In this document: positions 57,456-64,000 of the stretch, piece after piece
How positions within the stretch are numbered: position 1 is the stretch's first letter
How the letters are laid out: every line of letters begins with the position of its first letter
Source: Flavonifractor sp. An92
GTDB lineage: Bacteria; Bacillota; Clostridia; Oscillospirales; Oscillospiraceae
Direction: 5' to 3'
Length of the DNA: 64,000 nt
Assembly (NCBI RefSeq): GCF_002159175.1
Contig: NZ_NFGZ01000006.1
Span: 1 to 64,000, forward strand
Made by a program: the position numbers and the translations under genes
Notes under the pieces: generated by a model
What the model saw: only the letters and a program-made list of their open reading frames with translations
Databases searched by the model: none
What the model was told of the DNA's origin: nothing

Positions 57456-58175
57456 ATGCAAAAGCGCCTGGCACACAGCAAAATCCCCACCTATGTGGGA
57501 ATTTACAACTCCCTTTACGCGGATATCACCAGCGGTGTCTACCCGGAAAACGAAAGCCTGCCCGGAGAGGTGGCTCTGGCAGAGAAATACAACGTCAGCC
57601 GCAATACCCTGCGCCAGGCCCTGGCGATCCTGTGTGAGGATGGCCTGATCGTGCGGGCACAGGGCCGCGGCACCATCGTGGCCCCCCGGAAGGAGACCCC
57701 CATCGGCGGAAAATTGCTCAATCCCATGACCCATTTCGCCAAGGAAAAGGTGGACAGTGTGGAGATCCAGTACAACTACGGCCCTCCCACCGACATCGCC
57801 CGGGTCAATCTGAAGCTGGAAAAGGGGGACCTCGTTCTGGCCAGCGACGCCCTCTATCATCAGAATGAGACCATCATCGGCTACTCCTTCACCCAGATCC
57901 CCACCGCACTCTTCAATGAGCTGGATGTGGACATCACCCGGGAGGACGCCGTGGAGCAGCTGGTCACACAGCTGATCTTCGAGCACGCCCAATTCTGGCA
58001 TGCAACGGTGAAGCTGGTCTACGCCAACGAGATGGAGGCCTCCCACCTCCAGATCCCGGAGGGCACGCCGCTGCTGCTGCTGGAGGCCCTCTTGTACGAC
58101 GGGGGCTGCGCGCCGTTTGCGCGGGCTAAGTTTTATTTCCGCCCGGAGTACTACCGCCTTCAGTTCAAGCTCTGA
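57456..58175 (+). CDS. GntR/HutC-family regulator with UTRA domain (239 aa)
   Basis: Residues 10-75 are the GntR helix-turn-helix (YNSLYADITSGVYPENESLP, EVALAEKYNVSRNTLRQALA, ILCEDGLIVRAQGRGTIVA). The C-terminal UTRA sensor (about 100-235: KLEKGDLVLASDALYHQNET, EGTPLLLLEALLYDGG) binds a small molecule. GAGGAGG precedes the ATG. It is divergent from the GNAT-GPH-DUF62 operon and two CTTGT...ACAAG palindromes lie between, so it likely represses that operon until a ligand, perhaps the transported compound, appears. Confidence 0.88.
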   Translation: MQKRLAHSKIPTYVGIYNSLYADITSGVYPENESLPGEVALAEKYNVSRNTLRQALAILCEDGLIVRAQGRGTIVAPRKETPIGGKLLNPMTHFAKEKVDSVEIQYNYGPPTDIARVNLKLEKGDLVLASDALYHQNETIIGYSFTQIPTALFNELDVDITREDAVEQLVTQLIFEHAQFWHATVKLVYANEMEASHLQIPEGTPLLLLEALLYDGGCAPFARAKFYFRPEYYRLQFKL

Positions 58176-58188
58176 TCCCAATAAAACC

Positions 58189-58228
58189 AATCAGCCGCCC
58201 GCGGAAGTTTCCGCGGGCGGCTGATTAT
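58189..58228 (+). terminator. Terminator of the GntR gene
   Basis: AATCAGCCGCCCGCGG and CCGCGGGCGGCTGATT form a 16-bp stem, followed by ATTT. Confidence 0.8.
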
Positions 58229-58294
58229 TTCAGGTCAATATCCGGCTGATTTTTCGCAACATCCGTCTTTCCGCCGGAGGCTGCATCGCCTATA

Positions 58295-59215
58295 CTATTC
58301 CCCGTTCCGGGCAGAACATGGCGGCGCGTCATCGGAGGGGCACAGCCCTTTTCGGAACTGGCTGGGCGTACAGTGCATGCGCCGGGCGAAGGCCGCCGAG
58401 AATCGCCCCGGATTCCCAAAGCCGACCAGATAGGCCACCTCGGTAATGGAGTACGCCTCCTCCTGGAGCAGCCGCACGCCCTGGGTGACCCGATAGTCCT
58501 CCAGGTACTGGAAAATAGTCTTTCCCGTCATACTCTTGAAGAGCCGGCAGCACCCTTCACGGGACAGCCCTGTCTGCGCGGCCAGCTGGGCCAGGGAGAG
58601 CGGTTCCGCATAGCGCTCGTGGAGGAGATCCAATAGGCTCCCCAGTCTGGAAAGCGCCTGTGTCTCCACAGGTCTGGCCGATGCCAGCTGCTCTCGGCGG
58701 CCAGACAGCAGTTCAAAAAACAGCGTACACAGCAGCCCCTTGATTTGCAGCTCATAGCCGAAGGGGGCCTTTTCATACACCGCGTCAATCTCCTCCATGC
58801 GCACCACGCCCTCCGCGGGCAGCGGTAGGCCGGCCAGCTCTGCTGCATTCAGGTAGGGGCACAGCAGCTTCTGATAGACGGCGCTGGAGGGCGAATCATA
58901 CAGAAGGGATGGATGGAAGATCGTGGTGAGGAGCACCGGCTCCCCGCTTCCCCGGTTCCGAATGGAATGCGGGACCCGGGAATTGATCACAAGCCCCTCC
59001 CCCGCGTTCAGCTCGAAGGTCTGGTCCTTCAGCTGGCAGCAGACCGCCCCCTGGACCACCACGGGGATCTCCAGCTCTTCGTGCCAATGGCATCGGATGG
59101 CGTGCTCATCGAAATCATCCAGCACATCATGGTTGATCTCCAGCGGGAACTGAGGGGTGCCGTGCTCGGAAAGCTCCCGCTGTTTCTGATCGACCTGGAT
59201 CTGAATGGACCGCAT
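58295..59215 (-). CDS. AraC-family regulator (306 aa), divergent from MATE gene
   Basis: A cupin-like sensor (AIRCHWHEELEIPVVVQGAV, FELNAGEGLVINSRVPHSI) is followed by the AraC double helix-turn-helix (PLSLAQLAAQTGLSREGCCR, YSITEVAYLVGFGNPGRFSA). The start at MRSIQIQ was chosen over an upstream TTG because GGAAAGGG lies eight bases before. It is divergent from the MATE exporter with 35 bases between the starts; a link is likely but not shown. Confidence 0.85.
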   Translation of the reverse strand: MRSIQIQVDQKQRELSEHGTPQFPLEINHDVLDDFDEHAIRCHWHEELEIPVVVQGAVCCQLKDQTFELNAGEGLVINSRVPHSIRNRGSGEPVLLTTIFHPSLLYDSPSSAVYQKLLCPYLNAAELAGLPLPAEGVVRMEEIDAVYEKAPFGYELQIKGLLCTLFFELLSGRREQLASARPVETQALSRLGSLLDLLHERYAEPLSLAQLAAQTGLSREGCCRLFKSMTGKTIFQYLEDYRVTQGVRLLQEEAYSITEVAYLVGFGNPGRFSAAFARRMHCTPSQFRKGLCPSDDAPPCSARNGE

Positions 59216-59250
59216 CGCCAACACCCTTTCCAAAAGGAGGTTTTTTCATT

Positions 59251-60600
59251 ATGACACAGGACCTGACAAAAGGAAAGCCTTTTCCCACCATCCTGACCTT
59301 TTCCCTGCCGGTCATTGGCGGAAATCTGTTTCAGCTGTTCTACACACTGGCCGATTCCGTCATCGTGGGCCAGGCTCTGGGGCCGGATGCGCTGGCTGCG
59401 GTCGGAAGCACCGGTATCATCCTCTATCTGGTCCTGTGCTTCATCCAGGGGGTAACCGGGGGCTTCGGCATCTGCCTTGGATACCAGTGCGGCCAGCGCA
59501 ACGAGGCCGGTATGCGAGAGAGCATCGCCGCCTCTCTGTGGCTATGCCTGCTCTGTACGGTGTGCATCACTGTGCCGTGCTGCATGCTGGCCCGGCGCAT
59601 CCTGGTCTGGATGAACACACCGGAGCAGATTTTCTCCATGGCCTACGACTATATGTTTGTGGTGCTGCTGGGCTCGGGCGCCGCCATCTTTTACAACCTG
59701 ATCTCCAATCTGCTCCGGGCTCTGGGAGACAGCCGCACGCCTCTGATCTTCCTGGTGTTCTCCTCCATACTGAACGTTCTTCTGGACATCGTGTTCATTG
59801 TGGCGCTGGGCATGGGAGTGGCGGGAGCCGCCTGGGCCACCGTTCTGAGCCAGCTGCTCTCAGCGGTACTCAGCTCAGCGGCGGGAGCGCGGCACTTTGC
59901 GGTGCTGCGCCTGCGCCGGTCCGATCTGCGCTGCTCCCGGCGGGTGCTTCTGCGCCACCTGAAGCTGGGCTTTCCCATGGGCTTTCAGATGTCGGTGATG
60001 TGCATCGGTCAGCTGGCCATGCAGAACGCCGTCAACGCGCTGGGGTCGTCCGCCATCGCGGGCTACACGGCCGCCACCAAGGTGGACCAAGTCTCTGTAC
60101 TGGTGGACAATGCCATGGGTGTCTCCATCTCCAACTATGTGGCTCAGAATCACGGCGCCGGACAGGTCGGACGCATTCGCTCCGGAGTCTGGGCCTGCCT
60201 GCTTCAGACCAGCGTGCTCAATTTGGTCCTGTGCGTGGGCATCCTGCTCTGCCGGCCTCTGGTCGTGCCGCTGTTCGTCAGCCAGGCAACGGCCGACATC
60301 TGCATGTATTCGGACCAGTATCTGCTGGCGGTGGCGCCCTTTTACCTGGTTCTTGGGGTGCTGATGACCTATCGCTCCTCCATCCAAAGCATGGGCAACG
60401 GACTGGCGCCCTTCCTGGCCTGCATCACGGAGCTTGTACTGCGGGTGGGGGCCACGGTGCTGCTGGGGGCACGGATCGGCTATCCAGGTATCTGTCTGGC
60501 CACTCCTCTGGCCTGGTGCGGCGCATCGCTGCTGTTGGTGCCAGTCTATTTCCAGACCATGCGCCGCATGCAGCGCGAGGGCCTGCTCCACCGCGCCTGA
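59251..60600 (+). CDS. MATE-family efflux transporter (449 aa)
   Basis: A 12-helix MATE protein (TILTFSLPVIGGNLFQLFYT, LADSVIVGQALGPDALAAVG, second repeat MSVMCIGQLAMQNAVNALGS). It is as long as the one at 17-18 kb and is a paralogue from the same family. AAAGGAGG precedes the ATG. Divergent AraC gene upstream, AAA ATPase gene convergent downstream, eight bases away. Substrate unknown. Confidence 0.9.
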   Translation: MTQDLTKGKPFPTILTFSLPVIGGNLFQLFYTLADSVIVGQALGPDALAAVGSTGIILYLVLCFIQGVTGGFGICLGYQCGQRNEAGMRESIAASLWLCLLCTVCITVPCCMLARRILVWMNTPEQIFSMAYDYMFVVLLGSGAAIFYNLISNLLRALGDSRTPLIFLVFSSILNVLLDIVFIVALGMGVAGAAWATVLSQLLSAVLSSAAGARHFAVLRLRRSDLRCSRRVLLRHLKLGFPMGFQMSVMCIGQLAMQNAVNALGSSAIAGYTAATKVDQVSVLVDNAMGVSISNYVAQNHGAGQVGRIRSGVWACLLQTSVLNLVLCVGILLCRPLVVPLFVSQATADICMYSDQYLLAVAPFYLVLGVLMTYRSSIQSMGNGLAPFLACITELVLRVGATVLLGARIGYPGICLATPLAWCGASLLLVPVYFQTMRRMQREGLLHRA

Positions 60601-60608
60601 GCGAAGAA

Positions 60609-62129
60609 TCACTCGGTTTCGTCGTCCAGGTCCAGGCGCTCCAGCTCGGTGATGATGTCCTGCTGCCGCTCGTAGAAGAGCAGCTCCTTGTTGTGGACGA
60701 AATACTCCGGGCAGCCGTAGCGGGCGATGAACTTGGCCGCGTGGGGGTGGATGGTCAGCTCCGTCACCAGGATCAGCATCTCCTGGCCCTCGGCAAAGAC
60801 CTCCTCACAGAAACGGAACACGTTGGCAAGCTTCTTCCGGGCCGCCTGGGCGTTATCGCCCAGAGCCATCACCCGGGCGTCAAAGTCGGCCTTGGCCAGC
60901 TGGAAGGCCTTCGCGCCGTTGCTCTCCCGCTGCAGCAGTTCCTCCAGGTGCTCCAGCGCCTGAAGGAGCTGCATCTTCTGCCGCCCCTCCTCCGCCGAGA
61001 GGCTGCCCGCCTTCCGGCTGCTGGCCAGGCGCTTGCGCTGCTCCTCCGCCATGCGGCCCATCTGCTCCGCCGGGGAGAGGGTGGGATGGGCGGTCAGGTT
61101 GGTGCGGAACTGTTTCAGGACGGCCATCAGGTCGAAGGCCACGGCCTCCTCCTCCATGACCTCCTTGAGGCTCCCGGTGACCGCGTCCAGGATAAGGCCC
61201 AGCAGGGCCAGCCGCTCGTCGAATTTGGCGGCCTGCGCCCGCTCCTTGATACTCTTGCTGGCCTTGCCCGCCAGAATGGCGTCCACCTGGTAGTCGCTGC
61301 GGTACTTGTTGAAGAGGTCGTAGTAAATGGCAAAATCCTTGGCGATCTTGGGATTCTGGAGGTACTGCCCCACCAGCTTCTCGTCCACCTTCAGGTCGTG
61401 TTTTTCATAAACCTGGATCATCCGGGACAGGTCGTCCCAGCCCCGGGCGGTGACGAAGCGCTTGCCGTCCACCGTGGACTCGATCTTGTAAAAATCCGCC
61501 TTCTTGATCTCCAGATAGGTCAGCACCGCCGGGTGGACCCCCTTCTGGTAGGCGTACTCCTTCCACACGTCGAAGTCCGGCTCCACGTCGATGCGCTTGA
61601 GCCGGTCCCAGGTGACGATGTCGAACTCCCGCACCGAGTTGTTGTACTCCGGCGGGTTGCCCGCCGTCACCACGATCCAGCCGTCGGGGACCCGGTGGCG
61701 GCCAAAGACCTTGTACTGCAGAAACTGGAGCATCACCGGGGAAAGCGTCTCGGAGACGCAGTTGATCTCGTCCAGGAAGAGGATGCCCTCCTGAATGCCC
61801 GTCTCCTCCATCATGTCGTAGACCGAGGAGATGATCTCGCTCATGGTGTACTCCGACACGTCACACTCGTAGCCGCCATAGTTTTTGTGGACGATAAAGG
61901 GCAGGCCCAGGGCGCTCTGGCGGGTGTGGTGGGTCATGGAGTAGGAGATGAGGCCCACCCCCATCTCGGCGGCCACCTGCTCCATGATGGCCGTCTTGCC
62001 GATGCCCGGAGGGCCCATGAGAAACACCGGGCGCTGCTTCTCCGGCGGGATCTCGTAGCCGAACTCGTCCTTGGAAAAATACGCCGTCATGGCGTTCTTG
62101 ATCTGCTCTTTTGCCTCTTTGATGTTCAT
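60609..62129 (-). CDS. MoxR/RavA-type AAA ATPase (506 aa)
   Basis: Walker A GPPGIGKTAIM (39-49), Walker B-like GILFLDEINCV with sensor 1 IVVTAGNPPEYN, and arginine WDRLKRIDVEPDFD are the core of a MoxR-type AAA+ ATPase, chaperone-like proteins that usually need a VWA-domain partner. The C-terminal 250 residues are a helical region with many charged residues. No VWA protein is in this window; the neighbour upstream is a small membrane-linked protein. The start MNIKEAKEQ has GGAGAGGGAG upstream and overlaps the upstream stop by four bases. Confidence 0.85.
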   Translation of the reverse strand: MNIKEAKEQIKNAMTAYFSKDEFGYEIPPEKQRPVFLMGPPGIGKTAIMEQVAAEMGVGLISYSMTHHTRQSALGLPFIVHKNYGGYECDVSEYTMSEIISSVYDMMEETGIQEGILFLDEINCVSETLSPVMLQFLQYKVFGRHRVPDGWIVVTAGNPPEYNNSVREFDIVTWDRLKRIDVEPDFDVWKEYAYQKGVHPAVLTYLEIKKADFYKIESTVDGKRFVTARGWDDLSRMIQVYEKHDLKVDEKLVGQYLQNPKIAKDFAIYYDLFNKYRSDYQVDAILAGKASKSIKERAQAAKFDERLALLGLILDAVTGSLKEVMEEEAVAFDLMAVLKQFRTNLTAHPTLSPAEQMGRMAEEQRKRLASSRKAGSLSAEEGRQKMQLLQALEHLEELLQRESNGAKAFQLAKADFDARVMALGDNAQAARKKLANVFRFCEEVFAEGQEMLILVTELTIHPHAAKFIARYGCPEYFVHNKELLFYERQQDIITELERLDLDDETE

Positions 62130-62593
62130 GGTTTTCTCCCTCTCCGCCGTTTTGTCTCCTGCTCCATCCATGCCAGAACGGAGCGGAGATTTGCATAGTA
62201 GTCCTCGTCTGCCCCCCGGCTCTTGCGCTCCAGAAGCGGCCCGATCCGCCGGTGCAGCGTGGGTCCGTCCAGATAGCCGTGGGCCAGCTCATACATGGTG
62301 TTCCGGTCGTAGATGCGCTGATTGACCCCCACACAGAAGTGCTCGATGCGGGCCAGACAGCCGCTGAGCTCCTTATATGCCCCGGGGCGTGGGTCCTGAG
62401 CGATTTCCCGCACAGCCGCCGGGGTATACTGATTCAGCCGGTCGAAGGCCTGCTCCTGGAGGACCTGGAAGGCGTCCAGCGTGGCTTGCCTGCGGTCGTG
62501 GATCACATTTCTCCAATAGGTGGCCGCCGAGAAGAGTGCCGCCGCCACCGATACCGCCAGGGTGACCAGGTCCAGAATCGAAATATGCTCCAT
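62126..62593 (-). CDS. Small membrane-anchored protein, DUF4760-like (155 aa)
   Basis: One N-terminal hydrophobic segment (ILDLVTLAVSVAAALFSAAT) is followed by a charged helical domain (WRNVIHDRRQATLDAFQVLQ, YKELSGCLARIEHFCVGVNQ). It resembles DUF4760-type proteins, whose role is unknown. Its stop overlaps the start of the AAA ATPase, so they are translated together and may form one unit. The overlap makes a client relation plausible but unproven. Confidence 0.65.
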   Translation of the reverse strand: MEHISILDLVTLAVSVAAALFSAATYWRNVIHDRRQATLDAFQVLQEQAFDRLNQYTPAAVREIAQDPRPGAYKELSGCLARIEHFCVGVNQRIYDRNTMYELAHGYLDGPTLHRRIGPLLERKSRGADEDYYANLRSVLAWMEQETKRRRGRKP

Positions 62594-62602
62594 CCCGCCG
62601 CC

Positions 62603-63388
62603 TCACTCCGCCACAAAGGGGATATTGCACTTCTTGGCGTACTGCTCGGCATAGGGCCCCGCCGGGGCGTGGATGGTGAGTTTTTTACACTTCTCGAAGG
62701 CAGACACGCTGATCTCGGTCACACCCGCCGGGATCGTCACGCTGGTCAGACCCGTGCAGTCCGCAAAAGTACCCCCGCCGATCTCGGTCACACCATCCGG
62801 GATTGTCACGCTGGTCAGACCCGTGCAGTGCCAGAAAGCAGCACAGCCAATTTCCGTCACACCCGCTGGGATGGTGATGCTCGTCAGGCCTTTGCAGCCA
62901 CGGAAGGCTTCCTCGCCGATCTTCGTCACGCTGTCTGGGATCGTGACGCTGGTCAGGTTCCCCATGGCAAATATCACACAATGCCGTTTTTCGGAAATCA
63001 TCAGGCCGTTTTCCACAGAAAATTGCCTATTTCCCGGTGCGATCTCGATCTGTGTCAAATCCATACAGCCAGAGAATACGCCCTCGCCGATCTTGGTCAC
63101 CCTCTCCGGGATGGTCACGCTGGTCAACCCCGTGCAGCCGGAGAAAGCCCACTCGCCGATCTCGGTCACGCCTTCCGAAATCGTCACACGGGTCAGACCC
63201 ATGCAGTCATAGAAGGCATAATCGCCGATCATGGTCACACCCGCCGGGATCGTCACACGGGTCAGACCCCTGCAGCCAAAGAAGGCCCGTTCCCCGATCT
63301 CGGTCACACCTTCCAGGATCACCACATCCCCGCCGGGTCCGGTGTAGTTCTTCAAAACACCGTTCTCAATTACAAAATCCCGCTCCAT
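62603..63388 (-). CDS. BspA-type leucine-rich-repeat protein (261 aa)
   Basis: About nine repeats of the type GVTEIGEWAFSGCTGLTSVTI run through the protein, the LRR_5/BspA pattern (I-x-x-x-A-F-x-x-C-x-x-L-x-x-I-x-I-P). It ends with a compact tail (PYAEQYAKKCNIPFVAE) that is shared with the next gene. No signal peptide or anchor is seen in this part, so it is likely intracellular or needs a partner for export; such proteins often bind proteins. Starts MERDFVIENGVLK with AGGGAG upstream. Confidence 0.82.
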   Translation of the reverse strand: MERDFVIENGVLKNYTGPGGDVVILEGVTEIGERAFFGCRGLTRVTIPAGVTMIGDYAFYDCMGLTRVTISEGVTEIGEWAFSGCTGLTSVTIPERVTKIGEGVFSGCMDLTQIEIAPGNRQFSVENGLMISEKRHCVIFAMGNLTSVTIPDSVTKIGEEAFRGCKGLTSITIPAGVTEIGCAAFWHCTGLTSVTIPDGVTEIGGGTFADCTGLTSVTIPAGVTEISVSAFEKCKKLTIHAPAGPYAEQYAKKCNIPFVAE

Positions 63389-63400
63389 AAAAAATCTCCC

Positions 63401-64000
63401 TTATTCCGCTTCAAAACGGATGTTGTGTTCCTTGGCGTACTGCTCGGCATAGCTGCCTGCAGTGGTATAGATGGTCAGCTTTGGGCAATCATCGAAGGCC
63501 CATTTTCCAATCTCTGTTACGGAGCCGGGAACGATCAGGCGCTCCAAGCTGAAACAACCGTCAAATGCCTGGCTGTGGATGACCTGAATGGTCTCCGGCA
63601 ATTCCACTTGTACCAGACGCTCTCTGGTGCGGCGGTATTCCTCGTAGAGGCGCGATTCCGTCTCCCAAGCGGTGCCGAACGCATTTTCTCCAATCGCGGT
63701 CACCACCGATCTTCCAATTTTCGCAGGCACCTGAACGATCTGATCCCAGCCCTTGTAGGAGGTGATCATCCAGGTACCGTCCTCCCGCTTCCGATAGGAC
63801 CAGATCTTTCTCAGCTCGCCTACCGGCAGACTCCCGGTCTCCAGGGCGCGCATGTCCCGTTTCAACATCGTCTCTGGCGTTTCAGCACCAAACGCCCGGT
63901 TTTGATACTCCAAAAGCAGGGCTGAGGCCTCCACCATATTCTCCCGGACCGCTTCCTCCAGGAGGTTGGGGCGTTCGTCTTTGGAAATCAGATGCTTTTC
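63401..64000 (-). CDS. BspA-type LRR protein, 5' end outside window
   Basis: The open frame continues to the window edge (21 codons upstream of the internal ATG), so the start is outside. The visible C-terminal 199 residues carry a segment MLKRDMRALETGSLPVGELR, a two-repeat LRR block (IGENAFGTAWETESRLYEEY, LIVPGSVTEIGKWAFDDCPK) and a tail (AEQYAKEHNIRFEAE) nearly the same as in the next gene. The two are tandem paralogues. Its N-terminal domain cannot be judged. Confidence 0.75.
   Translation of the reverse strand, partial: EKHLISKDERPNLLEEAVRENMVEASALLLEYQNRAFGAETPETMLKRDMRALETGSLPVGELRKIWSYRKREDGTWMITSYKGWDQIVQVPAKIGRSVVTAIGENAFGTAWETESRLYEEYRRTRERLVQVELPETIQVIHSQAFDGCFSLERLIVPGSVTEIGKWAFDDCPKLTIYTTAGSYAEQYAKEHNIRFEAE

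Overview
The window is a GC-rich Firmicutes chromosome segment. Gene content points to an anaerobic gut clostridium of the Oscillospiraceae (Flavonifractor / Lawsonibacter / Intestinimonas-like). The pointers are a selenocysteine-containing betaine/sarcosine-type reductase, a bilirubin-reductase operon, 2-hydroxyacyl-CoA dehydratase subunits, DUF4358-MBOAT-DHHW and BspA-like genes. The genus is an inference; there is no rRNA here.

Bases 1-7497 are the right end of an integrated phage-like element. It holds a replication protein (cut by the window edge), small early genes, several Cro/CI-type regulators, a divergent genetic switch with three evenly spaced operators, a repressor plus ImmA-type protease, a DnaQ-exonuclease/BRCT protein, a Cys-rich protein and a tyrosine recombinase. 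The element stops at a 3' fragment of a tRNA-Gly(UCC) gene, the attachment-site remnant. A complete tRNA-Leu(GAG) follows.

Bases 7.7-31.4 kb are core and accessory chromosome: an AlbA-like protein, a GH13 enzyme, a MarR-controlled heterodimeric ABC exporter, a LysR regulator, and a bilQRS-type operon (MarR regulator, old-yellow-enzyme reductase with HGDR motif, flavodoxin). Next come a MATE exporter, a TSCPD protein with an esterase, a DUF4358/MBOAT/DHHW surface-acetylation cluster, a NIF3-like protein, a CDF metal exporter, a 1024-residue BRCT protein, and an unusual ParB-like/BMP-like fusion.

Bases 30.5-41.2 kb form an alpha-galactoside locus (AraC regulators, GH36 alpha-galactosidase, binding protein, two permeases, MsmK/UgpC-type ATPase, YesL-like protein), followed by a G3E GTPase. 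Bases 41.4-47.9 kb carry a BCCT transporter, the two subunits of a pyruvoyl/selenocysteine substrate-specific reductase component, a divergent TetR regulator, and a DUF3841-like gene pair whose promoter shares a 12-bp element with the reductase promoter.

Bases 47.9-64.0 kb hold an XRE membrane regulator, an MFS/MarR pair, two 2-hydroxyacyl-CoA dehydratase subunits, and a GntR-controlled operon of GNAT, GPH transporter and two SAM-hydrolase (DUF62) paralogues. An AraC/MATE pair, a MoxR-type AAA ATPase and BspA-type leucine-rich-repeat proteins complete the window; the last of these is cut by the right edge.
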